64,000 nt of DNA, taken from contig JAQFVV010012669.1 in assembly GCA_028023455.1 (NCBI GenBank), positions 1,058,501-1,122,500 of the forward strand, given 5' to 3'. The translations under genes were made by a program, and so were the position numbers. The DNA is from Epiperipatus broadwayi. Lineage: Eukaryota; Onychophora; Udeonychophora; Euonychophora; Peripatidae. Below the pieces are notes generated by a model. The model was not told the origin of the DNA. It saw nothing but the letters and a program-made list of their open reading frames with translations, and searched no databases. Position 1 is the stretch's first letter. Each line of letters opens with the position of its first letter. Positions 23,406-33,728 of the stretch are shown piece after piece.

Positions 23406-25038
23406 TGAGTGGGAAAAGAAAAGAAAAATTGATGATGAATATCATGTGTTTAATGAAAAATGGAATGTAAAATAGTTCTTCATACAATCAAAATCAAAGT
23501 ACAAAATCATATATCTGATTTGCAAAGATAGTATTGCTGTCTTAAAAGAATATATATGCCATCACAATTTAATGTAATGCAGCATTCAGATAAATTTGAA
23601 TCATTAAGTCGCTGTCTGCATTCTCAGCAAGATTTTTTTATTAAGGCAAATTCAGAAAATGAAGCTTTAACTTTGGTAAACTATAAGGTTGCTTATGTGT
23701 TGGCTAAAAGAGGGAAACCATTTATGATGGCAGTATCAGCAAAGAGCATATGACAGAAGCAATAGCTAAGTTATGCCAAAAAAAACTTAATCTTTTTAAA
23801 ATGATAAGTCTTGGACCAAATATTTTTGCACGACAGATCAAAAATATGGTAAATAGTATTGTTCAGCAAATTGTAGGCAAAGCACGATGTTTTACTCAAT
23901 ATTCTCTTACATTGGATGAATCAACTGATCTTTGTAATAACTTGCAACTCCTAATATTTTTTCATGGTGTCAACCATGAATTTAGTGTCATACAGGAATA
24001 TTTCACAGTATGCATGATACTACAACAGGAGAGGATATCTTCAAAGAAATGCAAAAAACACTAACCAAATAAAATTAAGATTGGAATCGCTTATAATGTG
24101 TAACAGTTCATGGAGGAAATAACATGTCTGGCACAAAGATGGGTATAGTTGGACTACTCACAAAAGCTTGTGAGGATGCAGGAATATCAAAACCAATGTT
24201 TCTTCACTGTGCTATCCCTCAACAAGCACTTTGTGGAAAGCACATTGATGTGAGCTGTCTCTTGAAACCTGTTATTTCTATGGTAAATTTCATTCACTCT
24301 TCCAATTTCAGTCGTAATATGATTCCGAGCATATTGATTTGACATATTATACTGCAATTTGATGGTTTAGCTGTGGCAAGTTCAGGAATGAAATTGATAT
24401 ATTTCTTATTGAGAAAAACCATTATGAGCCACTTTTACAGTGGCTTTGAAAGTTGGCATTTCTTGCAGATCTGGTGAACCATATAGATAATTTGAATTTA
24501 AAGTTGTAGTATTTATTTTGCTCAGATGTCATTCTGTTCAAAATTACATAAAAAAGTGAATCAGAATATCCTTTCACCTTTGTAAATTTAATCATTTCAG
24601 ATTTAAAACAATAATTTCAAAAATTATTTGCTGATTCAGATGCTTGTTTTAAGGAAATTAGATTGTTTCAAAATCCATTTGACTGTGATGTGATAGATGT
24701 CTCAAGTCAAATTCAAATAGAAATTATTGACCTTCAGGAAAATGACCACATTAATGACAAATATAAGGAAGGAAATTTGATCAATTTTTACAAATTTTTT
24801 GAACCCTTTTGCAGTTTCCAAATTTGAAGAAATTTGCTAATAAATTTATGTCCATTTTTGGGATAACATATCTTTGTGAGTAAACTTTTTCCCAAACGAA
24901 ATAATATCAAATCAAAATGTGGGTCACGTTTCTCTGATGAACATTTAAAGTCTCTACTTGTAATTGGTGAGTCAAAATTTGAACCTCAATTTAATAAGAT
25001 TTTAAAAATACAAAAACAGTTCTGCCATTCACATTAAT
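23406..25038 (+). pseudogene. hAT transposase, GTF2IRD2/ZBED-like, inactivated
   Basis: Starts near an ATG at 23406. The first part (RKIDDEYHVFNEKWN..., with ICKDSIAVLKEY) is the BED zinc-finger region. At 23556-23750 comes LHSQQDFFIKANSENEALT, then VAYVLAKRGKPF, the N-terminal signature of this transposase group. LTLDESTDL (about 23910-23940) carries the first catalytic Asp. KACEDAG...FLHCAIPQQALCGK follows at 24124-24250. SRFSDEHLKSLLVIGESKFEP near 24930 is the C-terminal hAT dimerisation region. Several frameshifts and stops separate these pieces, and the BED region reads through an in-frame stop. No working enzyme is possible. Confidence 0.88.
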
Positions 25039-25312
25039 AATTTTAGTATAATTTGTAATGAAGATATGAGAATTTACTGGTAATATTTGTTATTATTAAT
25101 ATATAATAATTTAATCTCACATACCCTGTAACTAGTTTATGAAATTTTGTGCTTTCCATAAAATTCATATACTTAAAATTATTCATCTTTTTTTTTAATC
25201 TGAATAAATTTTCTTTTTTTACTTTTAATTTTTTTATTATGATCCACTGAAAGTACTGAAATAATCAATTTGACCCTCATAACAAAAAAGTTTGGAGACC
25301 CTTTGTTTAGAT

Positions 25313-26258
25313 GACTACAGTGTATTTCTTACCATAAGTTCTAATAGTGGTCTCATGTATGATATTGTATTTTGAATTTTCAGACAATATCTATCTTTTG
25401 TTCATATTTGATAACTTTTAATTTTACATTTAAGCTGTAAACACAGCATTTTCATTTTAAGTTTAGAAGGTATTGATGTTACTTTGTAACTACATAAAAT
25501 GCATTATAATCACTGAGTGCTTAATGTGATAATTTTGAAAATGGCTATTGCATTCTTAAATTATGGACTTTTTTAAAACTTATATGATAGAGTTTTAGAT
25601 GCGAGTTTCCAATATGTGATATTTTCTTTCCATAAAATAGAGTTGTTGTTTTTTTATTAAATTGCTTATTTATATGTGATTATAATGGAAACCATGTTCT
25701 ATTAGTTAATTAAAAATGAGGATTTCATTTAATTTATTATTTTTTGTGAAATATATTTATTTATTTATTTGCTTTAACATAAAAACTGATGAAAGATCAG
25801 CTATTTTATTTGCTGAACCATGTCATTTCCTGAATCATATACATTTTTATTTGGCAATAAAGACAATTAGCTGTCTGTCCATCTAAGTAGTTTTGATTTT
25901 ATATTAATTTGATGTTGGATGATATAATGGAACTTTGCATAAATGCATATAATTACTGTTATAAAAACAAAATTATTTTTTTGCTATCAAACTATGAGAG
26001 ATTTATTATCATCACCATCATTGTAGGTAAAGAAGTTAGTGGATATTTATCATATTAAACAATATTTTAGAGAATTATAAATTCATATTACTGTGCTGCT
26101 TCACTTAAAAAAGGAAATCGTTCTTAATTATTCAAATTATTAATTTTAATAAAAATTTAAATTTCATTTGTACATATTTTATATATAAATATATATTTAG
26201 TCTTTAGTTATTGCTTATATGAATAATTACAAATTTTATTTTGTAATATTTTATTAAG
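25313..26258. other. WASHC5: Intron sequence, nothing recognised
   Basis: AT-rich remainder of the intron, ending in a T-rich tract and the acceptor TTATTAAG at 26251-26258. Confidence 0.6.
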
Positions 26259-26383
26259 TGGCTGATACTAACAAGAAATGTCGTCAACTTCGAGATCAAG
26301 TGCTTGGTGATGCATCTTATAAACCTCTATTGTTATTTGAATTGCTCTTAAATACAGCTCAGTTTGAACTCAAACTTAGAGAG
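26259..26383 (+). CDS. WASHC5: WASHC5 (strumpellin) internal exon, fourth in window
   Basis: Begins with the last two bases of the split codon from the previous exon, then encodes 41 codons including KKCRQLRDQVLGDASYKPLL and LFELLLNTAQFELKLRE. The match to strumpellin is clear (RQxxDQ, LLxTAQFEFxLKE). It ends in phase 0 at a GAG followed by the donor GTAACA at 26384. Confidence 0.93.
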
Positions 26384-26451
26384 GTAACAAATTTTTAAAT
26401 TAATTTTTGTTTTAGATATATTACTTTCAAAGTGTACCTATTTGTGCATAT

Positions 26452-26625
26452 ATTAAATCACTCCATATGGCTAAGAAATTCAGCACTGCCCTCTGTGAAA
26501 TAAATATATAAATATATTAGTCCATATTTCAAAATAGCCATTTTGAAATACGAACTCTAGTATGTTTATGTATTTAATTCATAGAGGGCAGTGGTGAATT
26601 TCTTAGTCATGTGAGGTGATTTAAT
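26452..26625. mobile_element. 174-bp near-perfect palindromic MITE-like element
   Basis: Outer arms ATTAAATCACTCCATATGGC... and ...CATGTGAGGTGATTTAAT are reverse complements. The pairing continues inward through GCACTGCCCTCTGTGAA / TTCATAGAGGGCAGTGG to a centre TTTCAAAATAGCCATTTTGAAA at 26527-26548. Nearly the whole element can fold into one hairpin. It lies only 68 bp downstream of the exon donor. Confidence 0.88.
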
Positions 26626-27835
26626 GTTTTGATATTTATTTCAGTTTAGCATTAAACATTGGGATTATTTTCATAGTCGTGCATGTATAAAAATTAAGGT
26701 TGCTTTTTGCTTTTGAGTTGTATTCTTTAGAGAATCTTAAATGGTAAATTAAATGACTTTTGATAATATATTTACTGGACACTTATTAAAATCTACAGAT
26801 TAAAATAAATAATAAGAAATGTTTGTCATAAGCAATAGAAGATAAATCATCATCTTATTTTACTTTGCCTATTTATAGTTCATACGCAGATTGATGATGA
26901 TAATAAATAAGTCTGATAGGTAATATATTTTTATCATTTTTATTTATTGGCTATTTATTTAGTGCAGAGATTTTTTTTAAAAAAGCTTAACTATTAACAA
27001 AATATAAAAGGAATGTGTAGAGAATCTAGCAGAAGATAGATTCATGAGTGGCTATTTATAAAATCCTTCAATCCTATGACTGTGACTATAAATTTGACAA
27101 TTACAAACTATGTTGTTAATGCTTTGTGTTGTCCAATCTATATAAATTAGCGGTCATTGGATGACTGCAGCAATTATGGTTTATTGGTGTAATTCCTATT
27201 CTAGGAAAATCAACTGGTTTTTTTATTGGGTCTTGGAAAAGAAATTTGTTTTTTTTTTCTTTGAACATTGAAAAATGAGATCTTATCAGTCTGTCATTGG
27301 CAAGTTTGATCTGTTTAACAGCTTTTTATGCAACTTCGTGATGCAATTTTTTTTATGATTTCTAATGGAAGAATATGCGAAATGAATTTCTGGTAAAAGA
27401 TAGCAAATTTTGAAATCATTTCTATTAATAAAGTAAATAATAATAATGATGATAGTTTTATTTATTTATTTATTTTGAAAATTATGTTTCTATGTATAAA
27501 TAAACAAGTAATGAAAATATAAAAATATTAGATAGACAAAGTGAGGAAATCACCCTTTTTGGGGGAGAGTGATTTATTCCCTTTCTATATATATATATAT
27601 GGAGCTATGTTTAATTTAAAGTTTAAATATTAGATAATTAATTATGGCTTTGTGAAGTAAATAAAGTTGTTAAATCCCTATTTGGCTGATAAAATTGAGG
27701 AATATCAAGGAGCATTTGGTTTATCTAATATAAGTGATTTTATAAATATTCGTGGTAAAAAGAATCAGTCCATAGCAAACAAAAGTTGAAGATTTAAAGT
27801 AAATCAAAACATAGAAATTAGCAATATAATTAAGA
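26626..27835. other. Intron sequence, nothing recognised
   Basis: AT-rich. It contains short simple repeats (ATAATAATG, (TA)n at 27588-27600) and a small hairpin near 27545-27580. No coding remnant. Confidence 0.55.
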
Positions 27836-28116
27836 GGGATTTGAACTCAGACTTTCAAACTCTCTTCAGTCATTCACTCTACATAATACAACCGATGCAC
27901 ATGATCACATACATGTGAAAAAGATAAATGATCTCCAATATACGTATTTCTTGCTTAACCAGCACTCATCAGTTGGTTTGGATCATCATCTCCCACACAT
28001 ATATATAATCAGTGCTTGGTTTTATATTAAGATAGCAAATCTACAAACTTTAATGGACAAACTTCAGTCTTCTCCATTCTCTAACTCTGCAGCCATCCAT
28101 ACAGTGAAACTCTGAT
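27836..28116. mobile_element. Family-A repeat, single-orientation copy
   Basis: Starts GGGATTTGAACTCAGACTTT and continues GTGAAAAAGATAAATGATCT, AACCAGCACTCATCAGTTGG, CATCATCTCCCACACATATA and CAAACTTTAATGGACAAACT. It aligns with copies at 12553, 36661 and, inverted, 38731. It is the best single-arm reference for the family. Its reverse complement holds GAGTTCAAATCCC, which resembles a tRNA B box. Confidence 0.85.
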
Positions 28117-30615
28117 GATGGAACAGTCATAGCCCTTCTTGCTGCCGTTATTACTTCTAGTTTAAATATATATATACTACACTTGTATTAAATATTAAAT
28201 TAGCAATATATATTTACATGTAAAACACATTCGTTCCATGCCTATGACCTGGAGTTTAAATTTGGATGAAACATGGAAATTTTTTCAGATTCCAGGTAAG
28301 CTTATGGTTTTTTTTTTTAGATAACAAATTTTTAAACAATAGCATTTTATCTAATTATTGATTGATAAAATGAGTTTTTAGCTATTTTTGGCTAGTGTAA
28401 AACATGGAAGTTACATATAAGACCCCTGTTAGTTGATAGCTAACTGACCTGATGAGTGTTGTCTTCTATTGTTCCTCTATGGAAGAATGCTCTAGTAAAG
28501 ACCTATTCATAGCTGAATATATAAATACATATAGCCATGAGTCTAAGCGATATTATATTCTAAGTCTTTAATCTTTTCAATTATGATTTACAAATCTCAG
28601 ACATGAGGGTTAACATTTATACTGGTAACAAAAGCTCTGATTATTTCAGAATGCAATAAAAAAAGATATTCTCAAAATAATGATTTTAGAATCACAAATT
28701 TTGAACTAAGGAAAAGAATAAAAATAACTGATGTAGTGAGAATTGAACTTTTAAAATGTAAAATTGTTACTTGACAAGATATTGGGATTATGGGTAGTTG
28801 AAAGAAGCAATAGAATGGAGTCATAGAGCTGACTCAAAATGGATCTGAGAGATAGAGAAGTAGATGGTAAAATAAAGTAGCATATGTATATATATGTTTA
28901 TAATATTCATTATATAAAATATGGACATAAAATAGATTACATAAAAAATATAAAACCTTTAAACTATATTAAAGAACCTAATAGAAAGAAAATATATGAA
29001 ACAAATTATATTAATTACAACAAACATAACTGTATGTATATACATAAAACATTAATGTGATTAATAATTGGCTAATGAAAAATGAATGGAAAATTGTATA
29101 ATATACATTTATACAGGGGTTTTTTTTCTTTCTTGTACACATTTTTTATTGTTATAATTGGTTTTACTTAATTTTATATATAAAAAAAGATAGATGTTAC
29201 TTTATATGCATATAAATTGAAGCTTTAAAATAGTTCCATCACATTGAAAAGGGCAAAAATAAATATTTGTCAAAAAAAGCTTTTCTGCATTATTATTTTT
29301 ATTGTGTATACAATTACTCCTGTTATATAAAGATATTTTTATTGTATATACAATTAGTCCTGTATAAAGATATTTCAATTTGTATTATATTGTGTGATTT
29401 ATTTAAATAAATGAAAAAGGAGCATAAGAATATTAAATTTCTTTTCATTTTTGAGGATTTATATGTATAAATGTACATACAAATATAAGACATTGAAGTT
29501 ATATCCTTTGAATATTACAAAGATTACTAATTGCAGCAGATAAACAGCACATGTAAATAAACAAGATAATAGATGATTGTATATAAAAACCTGCTAGATA
29601 ATTAAAAAAAAAAAGAATCATGACATGCAATAGGATATCAAAATAATTTAAAATAAAGAATAGAAATCTTTACAAAAGAAAATTTAATGCTATATTTAAA
29701 GATAAAAGCAATTATTTGCAAAAAGGTCTTTAGAATGAAAGATAAATATATAAATTTTATTACTGTAATTTCTAGATCGTACATATAGACCATAAGATTT
29801 TTTTATATATTAATGAAATCAGTTCATGGGTTTGAGAATTATTGAAATCATATTTGTTATTATGTGTTTTTGATAGTTTAGAAACAAGAAAGAACATGAG
29901 ATTAATTCTTTATTTCCTGCTGTGTGTGCTTTCTATAAAATAGCATTGTAGAGACTATTAGTAATTGTATATTTTTTTATTATTATTTGTATGTTGTTTT
30001 TATACATACATTTTTTTAGATTAATTCTCATCCTGTATTTTTTTCTGGGATTGAAAAATGTATTATTCAATTGTCTATGTATAACTCACCAAGCCTGTCT
30101 GTAATTGCAAATATGAAAAAGAAAATCTGTTCAATCATATTAGCCACTAAAGCATCTCAAATTTGGTTTCTTACTTCTGTGAGATCCCATATAAGATTAT
30201 ATTCTTCAAATATTGTTAATATAAATAATTGATCTGAACTATCTTCTTAATGTAATATTTGATTTATTTATTTTTTTGTAATAAGAAAATGGCTTTTCTT
30301 TTTGCATTCTAAGATTTTATATAATGAATTACCTTGGACAACTTCAATCAAAGAAATGAATATTTGATCAACCGAGATATTATGGCAGATTAATTTACAT
30401 TCATTAGTTGAATTTAGTGTGAGTACATGATTATTACTTCTAAGAAGATGAAGGTATAAGACTAGACATTATAAAAGTTTTTCAGTTAATCAATAAATGT
30501 TTTTAAATTTATTATCTTCTTTCTTACTGTAAACAAAGATTCTGTGATTCAAGCTTTAACTTTGTGTGCATATATATATATATGTAATGTTTTCACTGTT
30601 ATGTGATGTAGATAA
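28117..30615. other. Intron sequence, nothing recognised
   Basis: AT-rich with (TA)n tracts and homopolymers. A TA microsatellite lies at 30571-30583. No coding remnant. Confidence 0.55.
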
Positions 30616-30650
30616 AAAATTATTTTTGGGTACGAACCATGTATTATTTT

Positions 30651-30698
30651 GCATTACAGTCCGATATTTCGACGGACTAGCAGCCGCCATTATCAAGG
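30651..30698 (-). ncRNA. Hammerhead-ribozyme-like motif, left arm (degenerate)
   Basis: On the minus strand, directly after the endonuclease stop, the order is CTTGATAA, then GGCGGCTGCTAGTCCGTC, then GAAA, then TATCGGACTGTAATGC. Penelope-like elements are known to carry hammerhead ribozymes with core boxes CUGAUGA and GAAA. Here the second box is intact and a short helix (GCGG with CCGT) can form between the boxes, but the first box is altered. It is probably a decayed ribozyme. This is inference from motif order and position. Confidence 0.45.
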
Positions 30699-31064
30699 TT
30701 AACTTTTGAAAGAACAATTGTTAGATCTCAAAGAATAATGTGACTCAGTGTGAGATGAGAAGTGAGATTCAACTTGAAGTAGTTCAGCATTCACAATATG
30801 AGGCTTCTCAAAATGTTTATTTCCCTCAGTTTTTTCACCTATTAATTTCAAATTAATCTTAGATAAAATGATAGGTTTCCACATAGCTGTAATACGTTGT
30901 GCTTCGTCAGCCCTATTTAAACCAGTAGGTCTCTTTAATATTTCAATTGACTCTCTCATGGTTCTTAAATTATATCTTTCCAAATTAGCAAGTATTTTTG
31001 TATTGTCAAAATCAGGTTTGTGACCAATTTCTAAAAAATGGGAAGTAAAAACTGTTGTGCTAAT
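30699..31064 (-). pseudogene. Penelope-like GIY-YIG endonuclease, C-terminal part (left arm)
   Basis: The minus strand from about 31064 reads TSHFLEIGHKPDFDNTKILA, then NLERYNLRTMRESIEILKRP, then TGLNRADEAQRI and a tail ending NNCSFKS before TAA at 30699. The series EIGHKPDFDNTKILA...RxxREAIEI is typical of the second half of Penelope endonucleases. This arm is open through its end, whereas the right arm has frameshifts. The RT and first half of the endonuclease are absent. Confidence 0.75.
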
Positions 31065-31481
31065 TTTTTAGTTGTCAGAATTAAGGAACATAGAAATGCT
31101 TTTAATTAAAAAATTAGCACATCAGTTTTTATTTCCCACTTTTTAAAAATTGGTCACAAAGCTGATTTTGATAATACAAAAGTACTTGCTAATTTGGAAA
31201 AGATATGATTTAAGAACCATGAGAGAGACTAATTGAAATATTAAAGAGACCTACTGGTTTAAATAGATCTGACGAAGCACAATGTATTCCAGCTATGTGG
31301 AAAACTATCATTTTATCTAATATTAACTTGAAATTAATAAGTGAAAAAACTGAGGGAAATAAACATTTTGAGAAGCCTCATATTGTGAAATGCTGAACTA
31401 CTTCAAGTTGAATCTCACTTCTCATCTCGCACTGAGTCATGTTATTCTTTGAGATCTAACAATTGTTCTTTCAAAGGTTAA

Positions 31482-31529
31482 CCTTGATAATGGCAGTTGC
31501 TAGTCTGTCGAAATATCAGATTGTAATGC
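31482..31529 (+). ncRNA. Hammerhead-ribozyme-like motif, right arm (degenerate)
   Basis: Mirror copy of the motif at 30651-30698: CTTGATAA, GGCAGTTGCTAGTCTGTC, GAAA, TATCAGATTGTAATGC. It differs from the left copy at about five places, chiefly CpG decay, which further weakens the helix between the boxes. Almost certainly inactive. Confidence 0.4.
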
Positions 31530-31564
31530 AAAATAATACACGGTTCATACCCAAAAATAATTTT

Positions 31565-32444
31565 ATATATATAAAATAAAAAGATGCAGGTTTAATGGTT
31601 ACCTAAGAAGAACTGAAGATGAAATTTGTAGGTTAATCAATTAGTAGAAGAGCATTTTAGTAATTTTTTTTAAATATTGTTTTATTATATATGTACAAAT
31701 AGCTAAATAATTACTTATCAAATGATAATTAGATACCTAATTAGATTGTCCATTTTTTTAAAAATCTTAAATTTACTTAAAAATTTTCAGCTACCTGAAA
31801 AAATATCAAATTCTAATTAGATTCAGTCTCTTAATTGGGTGATAATTTATCAAGATTGATTAAGTTATAAATGCTTTCCTTATATCTACTTACATTTTTA
31901 ACTAGAAACTATCTGTTGTACTGAGATATTACAAAATGCACCAAATTTTCAAATAAAAGATTTTGAAGAGAGAATAGGGAAAATGACATGATAATAATGA
32001 AAACATTAGATTAAAAGAATCATAAGAAGAGAATTTTTAGAAAACTGAGATGATAGCAACTGATTCAGTTCAAAATAAGTTTACAAGGATTGGATTTAGC
32101 GATTGTAGATTTGAGATTATATTTAAAAAGAATTGAAATATGTAAAAAATGAACAGATAAATTTTAGGAGGATATTCATTAAATATATATATTTAATATG
32201 TAAAGATTTTGATTATTTTAAAATGAAGCTGTAACATAAAGCGCTCATTAACGTGTATGATACATGATCATCACTGATGATGTCACTGAAGTCATTCTAG
32301 TGCCCTATTGCTTTGTTGCAAAACTGGCCTTCAGAGAAATTAATATAAATTTGTATGTCCATATATATGTTTGTGCATGTTACCATAAAATTAGATGCCT
32401 TTGTATATGAAAATATGTATATATGCTTAAATTTATTTTCACAG
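31565..32444. other. WASHC5: Intron sequence before exon five
   Basis: AT-rich, with a TA-rich tract near 32185-32200. It ends in TTATTTTCACAG at 32433-32444, a good acceptor. A patch at 32230-32335 is less AT-rich and has small palindromes (TGATCATCACTGATGATG), but no family is recognised. Confidence 0.6.
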
Positions 32445-32574
32445 ATGTTTAAGAAAATGCTGGTTGAAAAACAACAAAAATGGGGGCATTATCAAAAGGA
32501 AAGCTGTGAAAGAATGTCAGAGCTGTCTGAAGTATTTTCAGGCGTTAAACCTTTGACTAGAGTTGAGAAAAATG
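32445..32574 (+). CDS. WASHC5: WASHC5 (strumpellin) internal exon, fifth in window
   Basis: Encodes 43 codons plus one base: [19 protein letters not shown], then [20 protein letters not shown] and [16 protein letters not shown] is one of the best conserved blocks of strumpellin. The exon starts in phase 0 after CACAG and ends in phase 1 before GTATTT at 32575. The split codon G|AA (Glu) joins to exon six. The ATG at 32445 is an internal Met, not the protein start. Confidence 0.95.
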
Positions 32575-33583
32575 GTATTTCTTTTTTTATTATTTGTGTT
32601 TGTATGTACATATGTGTCTTTAAATATGCATATATGTTTGTAGACATTTGAAAGTGTGTCTAAGAATTTTCACTTGGTCTTTTGAACACAATCTTTAATT
32701 TTTGATTTTACTACATAAAATTCTGTGTTTCATTATAAGTACAATTTATATTTTTTTATCATAAATGCAATACACATACTAAATATCTTTAACATATGTT
32801 GAGCTAACTATGCACATTGAAAACATTTTGCAAACTTTTACAACTAAACTAAAATGTATATTACACAGTCTGACATCTTATATTCTATGGTGGTTCACAA
32901 ATCCACAAAGATAATAATCGTCTATTAATATATATACAGCTTGTCTTCACATTTAGCATACTCTTTTAAAATCAGACTATGTATTATATATTAGTCACAA
33001 CTATATTAAATGCCAATTTCTATCATGAGGTTTTAAAAAATTTTGTTTTATTACTGTTATTATTCTTTGATCATGTAAAGATCTATATTTATATATGTCA
33101 TTTGAAAACATTTCAAAAGTTATCTGAAACAATTCCAAAACTGAAGTTAACAGTGTTTAGAAAAGCATAATATCTATTCAAGTAATCTTAGAAAATGTTG
33201 ACTTTATATATCAATTCATAACCCACAGTTTATATTTTTAAAAAGTGTGTGGGATGTGATTATATTCAATATAACAAAAAATGATTATATTGTTATATAA
33301 AGAGGTTAATTTAAAAAAGTAGATTCTTACTATTTGAATTATTTAAAATTAATGAGAAAAAAAAAATGTACCATGGACAGATAAATCCACATTATGAAAA
33401 TGTTTAGAGAATCCATATCATTAATAGCTTTGTGAACTAAATACAAATGTTTTTGAATTTTAGCTAACCAGAAATATGTATTGCAATTATTAATATCTTG
33501 CTATCATTTCTCATTGAGACAACACTGCATTAACATAAATTTATTTATGGAATAACTATACAGTGTCCAAATTTATTTATTGC
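32575..33583. other. WASHC5: Start of a 26-kb WASHC5 intron
   Basis: Phase-1 intron, 32575-58546, the longest in the window. This first kilobase is AT-rich, and nothing is recognised in it. Confidence 0.65.
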
Positions 33584-33728
33584 AATAATTCACAAGTCAG
33601 TTTTCTAAAGAATCGTTTTTAACAAACTTGCTGTATATTGGCCTTAGATTAACACTGATATGAGAAAATGAGAATTATTTGTAAGTTTATTAAAAATGAT
33701 TCTTTAACAATTGGATTTGTGAATTATT
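33584..33728. mobile_element. Small foldback element, about 145 bp
   Basis: The arms at 33584-33631 and 33681-33728 are reverse complements with moderate divergence. Shared blocks are AATAATTCACAA, TAAAGAATC and TTTTTAA. The spacer is 49 bp. Confidence 0.75.

Larger units (their letters stand above)
21625..25304 (+). mobile_element. hAT DNA transposon, complete ends, dead
   Basis: The left end reads CCGGGGTCTCCAAACT and the right end is the inverse of AAAGGGTCTCCAAACT. These are terminal inverted repeats of the hAT type that begin CAGGGGTCTCCAAAC in related elements. Both ends are flanked by the same 8 bp, GTTTAGAT (21617-21624 and 25305-25312), the length expected for hAT target duplications. 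Inside are a broken transposase of the GTF2IRD2/ZBED-like group (23406-25038) and an RTE LINE 3' fragment (21935-22481) nested in the 5' part. The subterminal sequence (AGCCCGCAAAAG) is also typical. Confidence 0.92.
30616..31564. mobile_element. Head-to-head pair of Penelope-like element 3' ends (949-bp inverted repeat)
   Basis: The left arm (about 30616-31071) and right arm (about 31104-31564) are reverse complements along their whole length, with roughly 30 bp between them. Each arm carries the end of a GIY-YIG endonuclease and the same 3' region. The outer ends read ATTATTTTTGGGTACGAACC and, inverted, GGTTCATACCCAAAAATAAT. Over the last 78 bp of each arm I count about 7 differences, and most are CpG-to-TpG/CpA changes. 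Inverted or tandem partial copies are a known habit of Penelope-like elements. Confidence 0.85.

Noticed and set aside
27915-28115. A 66-codon ORF that resembles the frame at 36667-36870
   Set aside because: The similarity arises because both lie in family-A repeats. There is no sign of selection on a protein.
28451-28500. A CTGATGAG string, a possible hammerhead box
   Set aside because: No GAAA box follows at suitable distance and no stems form.
32355-32651. A 98-codon ORF
   Set aside because: It is exon five plus intron sequence on both sides.
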